Shown piece by piece: positions 9,303 to 18,844 of a DNA stretch of 64,000 nt. Both the position numbers and the translations under genes were made by a program. Positions within the stretch are counted from its first letter, which is position 1; each line of letters starts with the position of its first letter. Below the pieces are notes generated by a model that searched no databases, had not been told where the DNA came from, and saw only the letters and a list, made by a program, of their open reading frames with translations. The DNA is from Actinomycetes bacterium (GTDB lineage: Bacteria > Actinomycetota > Acidimicrobiia > Acidimicrobiales > Microtrichaceae): the NCBI GenBank assembly GCA_024222295.1, contig JAAEPF010000034.1, positions 62,001 through 126,000 on the forward strand, read 5' to 3'.

Positions 9303-10633
9303 CCCACTCCCGGCTTCTCGTTGATCGCAGGTGGGTCGGCGGAGGGGCTGTCGGGATCCTGGGCGGCCAGGTCCAACAACCCGGCGTCGGCGTCGGCGAC
9401 CACCTTCGCTGCAGCATCGGGAACGGCGGGCGTCGCGGGTCCCTGGAAGCGACCCTTCATGGCGAGGAAGCGCCGCTCGATGAATCGGAAGGACCCCAGC
9501 CCGGCGAGTACGCCGAAGAACGAGGCGAGCGACGCGAGCACCAGCTTCTCCAGGCCGTTCGCGTTGTTGATCGCAGGCAGGAACACCAGCAGCGGCAGCA
9601 CGTGCCACAGGTACACGCCGTAGGCGCGCAGGCCCAGCCAGCTGATCGGCTTCCACTTGGCAGCGCGGCTGTAGAAGGTCTTAGGGCGGAAGTAGGTGTC
9701 GAGCACTCCGGGACCGAGCAGCAGCAGGGCCACCTGGTAGGCCGGACCGCCCCACAGCTCGAAGCCCCAGAGGCCGGTGTTGGCTCCGAAGAGCACCGCC
9801 GCGAACCATACCCAGCTGATCGGCCCGATCACGGCGAGGAAGCGACGGACGGCGTGGGGTACCGGCCTCGGGATGGCCCGGGCTACGAAAGCGATGAGGC
9901 AGCCGTACACGATCATGTCGGGGCGCATGGATGCGAAGCGGTACAGGAACCCCTGCCAGGTCGGATCGTCCTGGTCGATGAACGTGGGGTGCGTCGGGTC
10001 GGCGTCGCTCACGATGTACTGGAAGTGGGAGCGCAGGAAGATGAACAGGGCGATGAAGAGCACTGACCCGACGATCAGGCGCATGTCGGTGCGACGGTTG
10101 GCCTTGCGCAGCACGAACAGCAGCACGAGGGGCCAGATGAAGTAGAACTGCTCCTCCACTGTGAGGCTCCAGATGTGCCCGATGGCCCCCGAGACAGCCT
10201 GTGGATCGGCGGCCGCCACGAAGTTGAACACGTAGAACGCGCCGGAGACGACGTCGACCCACCAGTTGGAGAACTCCGAGGAGTCCTTCACCGCCACGGT
10301 TGCGATCACCGCCATGATCGTGAACACAGCCAGCATTGCGTACATGGCGGGGAACAGCCGCAGCACCCGTCTGGTGTAGAAGTTCCGCAGGCTGACCGCA
10401 CCGTGCTTGTTGCGCTCATCGAGCATCAGGCTCGTGATGAGGAAGCCGCTGGAGACGAAGAACCAGTCGATGACCAGTGGCATGCCGCCCAGGAACGGCG
10501 TGAGCTGCGCGTGGTAGAAGACCACGAGCAGCACGAATACCCCGCGTAGGCCGTCAAAGGCGGGGATGTGCCCGAGCGCGGGGGCATCAATGCGGATCAA
10601 CCGGTTGTTACGGGTGGTCGAAACCGTCGCCAT
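9299..10633 (-). CDS. Acyltransferase-3 family integral membrane protein (first of a pair)
   Basis: 444 aa from ATG 10633, which has GAGGGC just upstream; a longer frame to 10708 adds only low-complexity residues. Motifs: AFDGLRGVFVLLVVFYHAQL, WFFVSSGFLIT, FYTRRVLRLFPAMY and LTVEEQFYFIWP, all typical of acyltransferase-3. It is clearly paralogous to the gene that follows, and an ATGA overlap links them. The C-terminal 70 residues after the last membrane segment are soluble and Ala/Asp-rich. The pair may modify the same or related envelope glycans, and glycosyltransferases lie about 6 kb away. Substrate unknown. Confidence 0.92.
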   Translation of the reverse strand: MATVSTTRNNRLIRIDAPALGHIPAFDGLRGVFVLLVVFYHAQLTPFLGGMPLVIDWFFVSSGFLITSLMLDERNKHGAVSLRNFYTRRVLRLFPAMYAMLAVFTIMAVIATVAVKDSSEFSNWWVDVVSGAFYVFNFVAAADPQAVSGAIGHIWSLTVEEQFYFIWPLVLLFVLRKANRRTDMRLIVGSVLFIALFIFLRSHFQYIVSDADPTHPTFIDQDDPTWQGFLYRFASMRPDMIVYGCLIAFVARAIPRPVPHAVRRFLAVIGPISWVWFAAVLFGANTGLWGFELWGGPAYQVALLLLGPGVLDTYFRPKTFYSRAAKWKPISWLGLRAYGVYLWHVLPLLVFLPAINNANGLEKLVLASLASFFGVLAGLGSFRFIERRFLAMKGRFQGPATPAVPDAAAKVVADADAGLLDLAAQDPDSPSADPPAINEKPGVG

Positions 10634-10771
10634 TGCCCTCGCCTGAGCCCAATCGCCCCTCGCCTGCCTTGCCCCGTGGCCTCTCCCCTCAGCCACGACA
10701 CAAGTCACAACGGTACTGATGGCCCAGTCGCGCTGTCCACCCTCACAGATTGGGTGAAAACCCCGTGAGGG

Positions 10772-12937
10772 TCAGACGTCCAGGGACTCGCGGTCGACCA
10801 GTTCGCTGTTGGCAAGCAGGTACTGGCGTCGGCGGGCGACGTCGCTGCCCATGAGCGTCTCGAACAGATCGGCTGCCGAGGCTGCTTCGGACGCATCATC
10901 CATGGTGATCCGCTTCAGGATACGGGTCTCGGGGTCGAGGCATGTGACTGCGAGTTCTTCCACGTCCATCTCGCCGAGGCCCTTGAACCGCACCCACTGC
11001 AGGTTCTCGGCCTTGCGGCCGCCCTTGGCGAGCCGGCTGGTGATCTCGTCCTTCTCATCGTCGGAGAAGGCGTGGATCGTGTCATCGCCCACCTTCACCG
11101 TGTACAGCGGTGGCTGGGCCGCGAACACCCGGCCTTGCTCGAGCAGCGGTCGCATGTAGTGGTAGAAGAGCGTCAGCAGCAGGCAACGGATGTGTGAGCC
11201 ATCCACGTCCGCGTCGCACAGGACGATGATCCGCCCGTAGCGGGCATCGTCGAGGTTGAAGTCCCGCCCTGAACCGGCTCCGATCGCGGCGAACAGCGCC
11301 TGCGCCTCGGCGTTGTCGATGACCTGCTTCATCGTGGACTTCGAGGCATTGACGACCTTGCCCCGCAGCGGCAGCACCGCCATGGTTTCGGCGTTGCGCC
11401 CGGCCTTGGCCGGCCCGGCCGCCGAGTCGCCCTCGACGATGAGCAACTCCGAGTCGAGTCCATGCTTGCGGCAGTCGGCGAGCTTGTCGGGGCGCCCCGC
11501 CGAGGTGAGGTTGGCCGCCTTTCGGCGCGCCTCGAGCGCCGCCTTGGTGGAGACCCGATTGACGATCGCGGAGGTGACCTTGTCGCGCAGAGCGTTGATG
11601 TGGGTCTTGCGGCCGCCGCCCTCGAGCCAGTTGGCGAAGTTGTTGCGCACCACGTCGTAGACGATCGAACCGATCGGCGGGGTGCCCAACTCCTGTTTGG
11701 TCTGGCCCTTGAATTGTGGTTCCGGGAACGTGACCTTGATCGCCGCCACCAGGCCTTCCTGCACATCAGCCTTCTCGGCGCGGTCCTTGTTGGTCTTGGC
11801 GAGCTTCGCGAGCTTGCGGTTGTTGGGCACGATCAGCTCGTTGCACACCTTGGTGAGGGCGCGGTCGAAGCCCGCCACGTGGGTGCCACCCTCGGAGGTG
11901 GGAATCGTGTTCACGAAACTGTCTATGCGGCTGTCGAAGCTGTTGGTCCAGCGGAGGGCCACGTCGACGGTTACCTCGCGCTCCACCAGGGTCATCTTGC
12001 CATCCACCGGCACCTTCTCTTCGAACGTGCCGGTTCCGTGGATCGTGATGACTTCGGTGACCGGCGTGCCGGGATGCATCGCCACGAGGTCAGCGAGCCC
12101 GCCCTTCGCCACGAACTCCTCCGACTTCCCGCCCGGACGCTTGTCGACGATGCGCACCTTGAGCCCGGGCACGAGGAAGCACACAAGGGCCGCGTGCTGG
12201 CGCACCTCCTCCGGGTCGATGGCCAGGCCGGGGTCGAACACGTCGAAATCGGGCCAGAACCTCACGCGGGTGCCGGTGCGCCGCGCCGGGATCTTCTTGA
12301 CCTTCTCGAGCGTGGAGCCGGCCGTGAACTTGCCGTTGGCCGCGATCTTGCCGGGAACACGGTCGACAAAGGCCAACCTGTAGGTGTGGCCATCGCGGTC
12401 GACCTCCGCCACCAGCTTCGATGCGAGCGCGTTCACGACCGAGGCGCCGACGCCGTGCAGTCCGCCGGAGGAGGAGTAGGCCCCGCCTCCGAACTTGCCG
12501 CCTGCGTGCAACTCGGTGAACACGATCTCGAGCGCGGTGCGCTTGCCGTCCTTCTTGCCGGTCGGAATGCCCCGGCCGTTGTCGGCCACCTCGACCGAGC
12601 CGTCGCGGTGAAGTGTCACCTCGACCAGGTTGGCGTGGCCCGCGGCAGCCTCATCGACGGAGTTGTCGATCAACTCCCACACGAGGTGGTGCAGCCCTGC
12701 GGAACCGGTGCCACCGATGTACATGCCCGGACGCTTGCGTACCGCGTCGAGCCCCTCGAGGAGCTGGATCGACTTCTCGTCGTAGGAGTCACCTGCATTG
12801 GTGTCGCCCTTGGCCCTGCCAGGCTTCTTCGCCGGGGCCTTCGCAGCGGGAGCCTTCTTCGCGGACGCCGTCTTCTTCGTGCGCTTCTTGGTGGGCTTCT
12901 TGGTGGGCTTCTTGGTGGGGGACTTGCTCGCAGCCAT
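10772..12937 (-). CDS. parE: DNA topoisomerase IV subunit B (ParE)
   Basis: 721 aa. Residues 1-44 are a Lys-rich tail with repeated PTKK units. A GHKL ATPase domain follows: WELIDNSVDEAAAG (Glu88, Asn92), VADNGRGIP and GGLHGVGASVVNALAS. The TOPRIM domain shows LIVEGDSAAGPAKAGR, PLRGKVVNASK and LCDADVDGSHIRCLLL, with all metal-binding acids present. It supplies the ATPase half of a type IIA topoisomerase that decatenates chromosomes. The partner parC lies about 1 kb away on the same strand, with one opposite-strand gene between. GyrB is the alternative; pairing with a ParC lacking a clear GyrA box favours ParE. ATG 12937 is chosen because the longer frame overlaps the divergent transporter. 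Confidence 0.9.
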   Translation of the reverse strand: MAASKSPTKKPTKKPTKKRTKKTASAKKAPAAKAPAKKPGRAKGDTNAGDSYDEKSIQLLEGLDAVRKRPGMYIGGTGSAGLHHLVWELIDNSVDEAAAGHANLVEVTLHRDGSVEVADNGRGIPTGKKDGKRTALEIVFTELHAGGKFGGGAYSSSGGLHGVGASVVNALASKLVAEVDRDGHTYRLAFVDRVPGKIAANGKFTAGSTLEKVKKIPARRTGTRVRFWPDFDVFDPGLAIDPEEVRQHAALVCFLVPGLKVRIVDKRPGGKSEEFVAKGGLADLVAMHPGTPVTEVITIHGTGTFEEKVPVDGKMTLVEREVTVDVALRWTNSFDSRIDSFVNTIPTSEGGTHVAGFDRALTKVCNELIVPNNRKLAKLAKTNKDRAEKADVQEGLVAAIKVTFPEPQFKGQTKQELGTPPIGSIVYDVVRNNFANWLEGGGRKTHINALRDKVTSAIVNRVSTKAALEARRKAANLTSAGRPDKLADCRKHGLDSELLIVEGDSAAGPAKAGRNAETMAVLPLRGKVVNASKSTMKQVIDNAEAQALFAAIGAGSGRDFNLDDARYGRIIVLCDADVDGSHIRCLLLTLFYHYMRPLLEQGRVFAAQPPLYTVKVGDDTIHAFSDDEKDEITSRLAKGGRKAENLQWVRFKGLGEMDVEELAVTCLDPETRILKRITMDDASEAASAADLFETLMGSDVARRRQYLLANSELVDRESLDV

Positions 12938-13044
12938 CGTGTGCCCAGTCAAGCACGCGGCACCGACATCGTCGGTTACCGCCGGTCGGGGATTCCCTCG
13001 AAACCGCTGGGGCATCGGACGGTGTTCGTAAGTAGCGTCTGAGG

Positions 13045-14007
13045 GTGCGATCCGACCCGCAGGGCACCCGCCCCATGGCTGCCCCGGGCGGGGCGGGGAG
13101 CCCACTGGCTGACCACGCGCTGGCACCGGTGGGGGCGGCGTTGGCGGCTACTGGGCTGTGGTCGATCGGCAACCTGATCGCTGTCAGTGCGGGCCTGCCC
13201 GGTCCCCAGCTGGCCTTCTGGCGCACGCTGTTCGGCGCGGCGGTCTACGGAGCGATCTTCGTGCTGCGCGGCGGTCGCTACAGCGTGGCTGCGTTTCGGG
13301 CAGCCGCGGTCGGAGGGGTCGCGTTTGGGTTGTCGGCGACGCTGTTCTTCAGCGCTCTCAAGCACACCACGGTCGCTTCCGCCACGGTCATCGCTGCCCT
13401 GCAGCCCGTACTCCTGTTGCCGTACTCGATGCGCCGCCTCGGTGAGAAGGTCACCGCCGCGCGCATCCTGCTGATCCTCGTGGCGGTCAGCGGCACCGTC
13501 ATCGTGGTTCTCGGATCCTCGGACAACTCCGGCGAGTGGTCGCTCACCGGTGACCTGTTGGCATTTGCCGGCACGCTCGTGGGCTGCGCCTACTTCGTGG
13601 GCACCAAGAGTGCCCGCGAGACCCTGGGTGCGCTCGAGTACCAGGCCTCCGCCCTGCCGACCGCGGCGGTAGTCGCCCTTTGCGGCGCGTTGATCAGCGG
13701 TCCGGGTCTGCAGGCTCCGACGCTCGCCGCTCTGGGTGCAGCGATGGCCATGACGCTGGTGCCGGGGTCCGGACACCTGCTGATGTCGTGGTCACAGAAG
13801 CACCTGGAAGTCAGCACCACGTCCACCATCGCGCTCGGCGTCACGGTGCTCTCATCGCTGGGAGCGGTCGCGGTCTACGACCAGAGCCTCGAGCCATTGC
13901 AGGTCGTGGGCATGGCCGTTGTGCTCGTTGCATTGGCGGTGTTCGTCCGCCAGACCGGCCGCGCCGCAGCAGATCCAGCCGAGATCGCCGTGGTGCCAGG
14001 CGAGTAG
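13045..14007 (+). CDS. EamA/DMT family transporter
   Basis: 320 aa with ten hydrophobic segments arranged as two EamA repeats (for example ATGLWSIGNLIAVSAGLPGP, FRAAAVGGVAFGLSATLFF, ATVIAALQPVLLLPYSMRR; then the second repeat from TGDLLAFAGTLVGCAYFVGT). EamA proteins export or import small metabolites; the substrate cannot be inferred. GTG 13045 is the first start; ATG 13075 is an alternative. The gene sits between parE and parC on the opposite strand. A clear relative lies at 42570-43520. Confidence 0.88.
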   Translation: MRSDPQGTRPMAAPGGAGSPLADHALAPVGAALAATGLWSIGNLIAVSAGLPGPQLAFWRTLFGAAVYGAIFVLRGGRYSVAAFRAAAVGGVAFGLSATLFFSALKHTTVASATVIAALQPVLLLPYSMRRLGEKVTAARILLILVAVSGTVIVVLGSSDNSGEWSLTGDLLAFAGTLVGCAYFVGTKSARETLGALEYQASALPTAAVVALCGALISGPGLQAPTLAALGAAMAMTLVPGSGHLLMSWSQKHLEVSTTSTIALGVTVLSSLGAVAVYDQSLEPLQVVGMAVVLVALAVFVRQTGRAAADPAEIAVVPGE

Positions 14008-14023
14008 CGCCCGGTCGTCGAGG

Positions 14024-16456
14024 TCACCAGCGACCAAACCCGATCGAGAGCATCCTGCGCTTCGTGGCCTTGGAGACCAGGTCACGACCGGTGTGCTCGA
14101 TCGTGAGCGGCTCGGGCGAGGGATCCGGCCGCGACGGCGCGTCCTGCTGGCCGACAACCACCAACACGCCTGCTTCGTCTCCTACCCACGCCCACTCGAC
14201 GCGCTTCTCCTTGCGGAACTTCGTGACGCGCAACCCGGCTGTGTTGCGCCCCTTCAGCGGGATCTCCGAGGCATCGGTGACCTTCGCGGTCTGGCCGTCG
14301 GTGACCGTGAGCACGATTGCGTCCTGCGAGGCGAGCCCCGCCCCGACCACCGATGCGCCGGAGGCCAGCTTCATGCCGCCCACTCCGCCGGCCCCGCGCC
14401 CCTGCACCGGGACCGTATCGGTGGCACAGCGCATCGCCTGCGCATTCGATGCCACGGCCACGAGCTCGGCGCCGTCCGGTGCCGGGAACACCGCCACCAC
14501 GCTGTTGCCGGGCTTCAGCTTCATGGCCGGTTTGCCGGCCGGTGTGCCGCACAGCTCCGCGACGTCGATGCGCTTCATCTGGCCCCCCGAAGACACCATC
14601 AGCAGTGGCGCCGGCTGCTCCGCGGTGGGTGGGGGAACCACCGCCAGCACCTCCTCTCCCTTGTCGAGCGCGGCCAGGTCGCCCACGGATGTGCCCCGCT
14701 TGCGGCCGGTGACCTCTTCGAGGTCGTCGACATGCACGGCGAACACCCGCGCCTTGGTGGTCACCAGACTGATGACGGAGTGTGTGGTGGTCGCGACCCG
14801 CTGCACCAGCACGTCGTGGCGCCCGAACGTGGCCTTCTTCGGTCCGGTGACGGGCTCGCGTCCGAGCATGCCGCTCGCGGACAGCGCAACCGTGCATGGT
14901 TCCTCGGTGCGGCTCGCACGCTCCTCCTCGGCCACCTCGGCCAGGGTCACGTCCTTGAGGTCGTCGGGTGAGACCACCGTGCTTCGGCGGTCGTGGCCGA
15001 ACTGCTCTGCCATCTCCTCCAGCTCGTCGATCACGATCGTCTTGCGGCGGCGTTCCGAGGCGAGGATCTTGCGGTAGCCGTCGATCAGGTCGCGCAACTC
15101 CCCGGCCTCGGCCTCGAGCTCGATGCGGGCGAGTGCCGTGAGGCGCCTCAGTTGCATGTCGAGGATGTGCACCGCCTGCACCTCGGTGAGGTTGAGCTGA
15201 TCCATGAGGTTGTCGCGCGCCTCGGCTGAGTCCTGTGAGCCGCGGATGATCGAGACGACCAGGTCGATCGAATCGAGTGCCACCAGCAGGCCCGCGACCA
15301 GGTGGAGCCTCCGCTCGGCCTTCTCGAGGCGGAACTCGGTGCGACGCCTGACCACCTCGAGCCGGTGCTGCAGGTAGTGCTCACACAGCTCCCACAATCC
15401 GACGGTCGTGGGTACGCCGTCGACGAGCACCACGTTGTTGATGCCGAAGGAGTCCTCCATCGGGGTCAGCCGGTACAGCTCGGTGAGCACCGCCGAGGCG
15501 TTGGCCCCGGGCTTCAGCTCGATCTCGAGGCGCAAGCCGGTGCGCCGGTCGGACGTGTTCTTGACGTCGGTGACGTGGGGCAGCTTGTTGTCGCGCATCA
15601 GCTCCTGGATGCGAGACACGACCTTCTCGGGGCCGACCAGGTAGGGCAGCTCGGTGACCACGATGCCGTCGCGCGCTCGGGTGAGCTTCACGACCTCTGC
15701 ACGGGCGCGGATCCGGATCGACCCGCGACCGGTGCCATACGCGTCGGCCAGCCCGTCGTCGACGACGATGCCCCCCGAAGGGAAGTCAGGTCCGGGGAGG
15801 ACCTTCATCAGCTCCGCAACCGTGGGCTTCGGGCGCCTCTTCTTCATAACGAGCTTCACCGCAGCGGCAACTTCGCGCAGGTTGTGCGGAGCCATGTTGG
15901 TGGCCATGCCCACGGCGATGCCCATGGACCCGTTGACAAGCAGGTTGGGCAGCCTCGCCGGCAAGTACTCCGGCTCCGAACGCTCACCGTCGAACGTGGG
16001 GCGGAACTCGACGGTGTCCTCGTCGATCTCGCCCAGCATCTCCATGGCGGCCTGGCTGAGCCGGCACTCCGTGTAGCGGTACGCGGCGGGCGGGTCATCC
16101 AGGCTGCCGAAGTTCCCGTGGGGGTCGACGAGGGTGATGTTGCGCCCGAAGCCCTGACCCATGCGGGTGAGGGCGTCATAGATCGCGCCGTCGCCATGGG
16201 GGTGGTACTTGCCCATCGTCTCGCCGACGACACCAGCGCTCTTGCGGTGGGGCCGGTCCGGGCGCAGGCCCATGGACGCCATGGCGTGCAGGATCCGGCG
16301 CTGGACGGGCTTCAGGCCATCTCGCACATCGGGGATGGCACGCGAAGTGATGACCGACAGGGAGTAGGCGAGGAATGACTCGCCCAGCTCATCGGATACG
16401 GGTACGTCGACGACCTCTCGGGCGTAGTCGGTGAACAGCGAGTCCTGGCGCGGCAC
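14024..16456 (-). CDS. parC: DNA topoisomerase IV subunit A (ParC)
   Basis: 810 aa. The breakage-reunion domain begins SLFTDYAREVVDVPVSDELG and contains SRAIPDVRDGLKPVQRRIL, GKYHPHGDGAIYDAL and AYRYTECRL, with catalytic Tyr128. The C-terminal beta-pinwheel (about residues 500-800) lacks a clear GyrA box; the nearest sequence is VQGRGAGGVGG, which supports ParC over GyrA. GTG 16456 is chosen because AGGAG lies just upstream and the family N-terminus fits; a longer frame to 16570 runs into repeats. The position matching GyrA Ser83 is Gly90, which bears on quinolone contact. Works with ParE (10772-12937). Confidence 0.92.
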   Translation of the reverse strand: MPRQDSLFTDYAREVVDVPVSDELGESFLAYSLSVITSRAIPDVRDGLKPVQRRILHAMASMGLRPDRPHRKSAGVVGETMGKYHPHGDGAIYDALTRMGQGFGRNITLVDPHGNFGSLDDPPAAYRYTECRLSQAAMEMLGEIDEDTVEFRPTFDGERSEPEYLPARLPNLLVNGSMGIAVGMATNMAPHNLREVAAAVKLVMKKRRPKPTVAELMKVLPGPDFPSGGIVVDDGLADAYGTGRGSIRIRARAEVVKLTRARDGIVVTELPYLVGPEKVVSRIQELMRDNKLPHVTDVKNTSDRRTGLRLEIELKPGANASAVLTELYRLTPMEDSFGINNVVLVDGVPTTVGLWELCEHYLQHRLEVVRRRTEFRLEKAERRLHLVAGLLVALDSIDLVVSIIRGSQDSAEARDNLMDQLNLTEVQAVHILDMQLRRLTALARIELEAEAGELRDLIDGYRKILASERRRKTIVIDELEEMAEQFGHDRRSTVVSPDDLKDVTLAEVAEEERASRTEEPCTVALSASGMLGREPVTGPKKATFGRHDVLVQRVATTTHSVISLVTTKARVFAVHVDDLEEVTGRKRGTSVGDLAALDKGEEVLAVVPPPTAEQPAPLLMVSSGGQMKRIDVAELCGTPAGKPAMKLKPGNSVVAVFPAPDGAELVAVASNAQAMRCATDTVPVQGRGAGGVGGMKLASGASVVGAGLASQDAIVLTVTDGQTAKVTDASEIPLKGRNTAGLRVTKFRKEKRVEWAWVGDEAGVLVVVGQQDAPSRPDPSPEPLTIEHTGRDLVSKATKRRMLSIGFGRW

Positions 16457-16529
16457 GGCATCTCCTGGTTGCGAACGGCTCCACGGCCCATTCTTCCCCA
16501 TCCCCGCGACACCCCACGCGACCCCTCCG

Positions 16530-16696
16530 GGGCTGCTGTACCTCGGTGCTCGCGTCACCGGCTGGCACATTGCACCTGCTTCGCAGGTGGGCGTCGGGGC
16601 TACTGGACCTCGGTGCTCGCGTCACCGACTAGCACATTGCACCTGCTTCGCAGGTGGGCGTCGGGGCTACTGCACCTCGGTGCTCGCGTCACCGAC
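16530..16696. repeat. 67-bp tandem repeat (2.4 copies) carrying a gene's stop codon and a hairpin
   Basis: The anchor CCTCGGTGCTCGCGTCACC begins at 16541, 16608 and 16675, an exact 67-bp period. Each full unit contains a perfect hairpin, CACCTGC-TTC-GCAGGTG. Read on the minus strand, each unit starts with the codons for GDASTEVQ; TAG follows in the gene and in the next copy, and the most distal copy reads CAG instead. The 3' end of the alpha/beta hydrolase gene plus its trailing hairpin therefore looks duplicated twice. The repeats fill most of the 210-bp gap before parC. Confidence 0.9.
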
Positions 16697-18679
16697 GCCG
16701 GCCTCCTTGGCGGCCTTGAGTCGTTCGCCGCGGTCGACCTCGAGCTTCACGAGGGCCCGTTCCACCGCGTCGAACTGCTCGGGGGTCACCTCGGGCAGGC
16801 CCCACGCGCCGTGCACGAAGGCTGCGGTGTCGCCGCGGTAGTCGTGGCCAAACGACTTGAATTCGCCGGGCACGGTCCGCATCGCGTTCATGGCGTCCAC
16901 GATCACCTGCACGAGGGTGAGCACCGGCAGCCAGTCCATCTCCTCGGGCACGTTGCGGCCGCGGGTCTCGTTGCGCAGCCAGGGTGGTCGCTTCACCGCG
17001 AGGCGGGGTGACATGAGCGCGATCGGGTCGTTCTCGTGGTCAAGGATCACAGCTCGCATTGCCTCGCGGTCCTCTTCGCTCACGGCGGCGAACTGCTCGG
17101 GGCGGTCGAACACGCCAACGCTGCCCTCGGGCACGTTGGGGCCACGACCTTCACGCATGCCGGTGCGGGACCACTTGGCGAGGCCGGGCAGTCCGAACCA
17201 CAGGGCATTGTCGATCCCGTAGTGGTCGAAACCCTCGATGCCCTGGCGCATCACGACGTCGGAGCTCGACCAGGCGCCGAGGCTCTCGCCGAACACGAGC
17301 ACCTTCGGCCTCTTGTCCGGTGGGCGCTCCGCAAGTCGCTGCTTCACGCTCCACAGCAGAAGGCGGAACTGGGAGCGGCCGAGCGCGACGGTCTGAACGG
17401 CCAGGAAGCTCGGGGAACGCCCGTACTGCACGCACGCGGTCGCCACGTCGCCGCGGGTGAACAGCTCGGCGGCCGACACGACCGCAAGGTCGACCCAGCC
17501 CGTGCCGGTGGGCGAGAAGAGGACCAGGTGGGAGCGGTCGAACGCGCCGAGGCGTTCCATCTCGTCACACATCATCTCGGAGCGGCCGGCCGGGTAGACG
17601 GGCTCGGAATTGACCCCTACGTATGCCCGGATCGGATGCGCCACTGCTTCCTCGCCGAGAGTCTGCTCGATCAGGTCCGGCGTGACCACGTCGGTCACGA
17701 AGCGGCGCCCTTGCAGTCCGAGTTCGTCGAACGGCGACTCGGAGTTGGGGCCGCCGGACACGAAGTCGGATTCGGGTGCCTTGTCGTACGCCGGCTCGAT
17801 CTTCTCGTTGGACCGCGCGATGCGCGCGACGCCCGCGTTGTAGAGCGCGACGGCGCCACCGCCCCAGAAGGCGGCGTTGACCGCACGGCCGATGAGTTGG
17901 TGCGGCACGTCAGGGCCGAAGAAGTCAGCGGTGCCCTTGGCCGAGGCTCGGTAGCCCTTGCCGATCAGGTGCCCGATCGTGGACACGGTGACGCCTATGG
18001 CGATGGCGCCCGGCAGGCTGGCCGGCTTGTCGTCGTCGGTCCAGCGCTTGATCAGCGCCGTGCGTTGCTTGAGCGACTTCGCGGACCGGTACAGGGCGTA
18101 GCCGGCGCCGGCGCCGCCGATGGCGACTGGTCGCCAGGGGCTCTTGGCAGGGAAGCGGGTACGTGCCTCCTCGGCCGCCTCGAACACCATTCCGCCGACT
18201 GCGCCGGCGACCGCCAGTTCACCGGCCGAGCGCAAGCTGGACACGATCGTGTGTTCGTCGTCGGTCTCGTTGAGGTTGGCGAGCGTCCAGCCGCCCGCAG
18301 CAATGCCGCCGCGGGCCAGGAGCCTCCAGGCGAGTGGCGAATCCGCAGGTGCGATCTGTCGCGCAGCCCAGTGAAGCGGTGCGCTCACCGCTCCCGCCGC
18401 GAGGACTGCGAGACCCGCGGCCATGCCCTGGTGCATCGTGGCGCGAGGCATGAGCGAAGCGCCGAACGCGTCGATGAGCGACTGGGTCTCGAGTGGTGCA
18501 GACGGGCTGCTCGCGAGTGGGTTGATCGCGTCTGCCAGTTCGGTGGCGGCGCGGGCCATGAGGTCGCGGGGGGTGAGGTCCTTGGTGTCGGCGGCGAATT
18601 CCTCGACACCGGAAGCGGTGGTCTCGGCCTTTCCGATGTCGGACACCGCTCGGGTGGCCAGGTCTTTCAGTTCCGTCAC
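16667..18679 (-). CDS. Membrane-anchored alpha/beta hydrolase (Abhydrolase_9-like)
   Basis: 670 aa. The N-terminal third holds several hydrophobic segments (MHQGMAAGLAVLAAGAVSAP; GGIAAGGWTLANLN; AIAIGVTVSTIGHLIG). The C-terminal half is a serine-hydrolase-like domain with nucleophile motif GESLGAWSS (G-x-S-x-G), preceded by LVLFSPTGTGWVDL. This two-part plan matches the actinobacterial Abhydrolase_9 family, whose substrates are mostly unknown (esterase or lipase activity is likely). The GTG at 18679 has GGAGG six bases upstream; the open frame to 18838 lacks this. The last residues, GVGDASTEVQ, lie in the first unit of a 67-bp tandem repeat. Confidence 0.82.
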   Translation of the reverse strand: MTELKDLATRAVSDIGKAETTASGVEEFAADTKDLTPRDLMARAATELADAINPLASSPSAPLETQSLIDAFGASLMPRATMHQGMAAGLAVLAAGAVSAPLHWAARQIAPADSPLAWRLLARGGIAAGGWTLANLNETDDEHTIVSSLRSAGELAVAGAVGGMVFEAAEEARTRFPAKSPWRPVAIGGAGAGYALYRSAKSLKQRTALIKRWTDDDKPASLPGAIAIGVTVSTIGHLIGKGYRASAKGTADFFGPDVPHQLIGRAVNAAFWGGGAVALYNAGVARIARSNEKIEPAYDKAPESDFVSGGPNSESPFDELGLQGRRFVTDVVTPDLIEQTLGEEAVAHPIRAYVGVNSEPVYPAGRSEMMCDEMERLGAFDRSHLVLFSPTGTGWVDLAVVSAAELFTRGDVATACVQYGRSPSFLAVQTVALGRSQFRLLLWSVKQRLAERPPDKRPKVLVFGESLGAWSSSDVVMRQGIEGFDHYGIDNALWFGLPGLAKWSRTGMREGRGPNVPEGSVGVFDRPEQFAAVSEEDREAMRAVILDHENDPIALMSPRLAVKRPPWLRNETRGRNVPEEMDWLPVLTLVQVIVDAMNAMRTVPGEFKSFGHDYRGDTAAFVHGAWGLPEVTPEQFDAVERALVKLEVDRGERLKAAKEAGVGDASTEVQ

Positions 18680-18844
18680 TTCGGCCTCCGTCGATTTCGG
18701 TTGTGGGAGCAGGGCAGATGCATGTGACCGCACCAGTATTCCCGCCTCGGTGGCAGTTCGGACGCCAGACCGAGAATTGTGCCCCTGACCCCGAACCCTG
18801 AACGTTGTTCGACAGCTCGCCTCCGGTGGTGCAAGCATTGCGGA

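Noticed and set aside
14024-16456. GyrA rather than ParC
   Set aside because: No clear GyrA box is seen and the gene is not joined to gyrB/recF-type neighbours; a genome-wide check for a second gyrA would settle it.
16530-16696. CRISPR-like array
   Set aside because: The units are head-to-tail with no unique spacers, include a gene's stop codon, and no cas gene is near.
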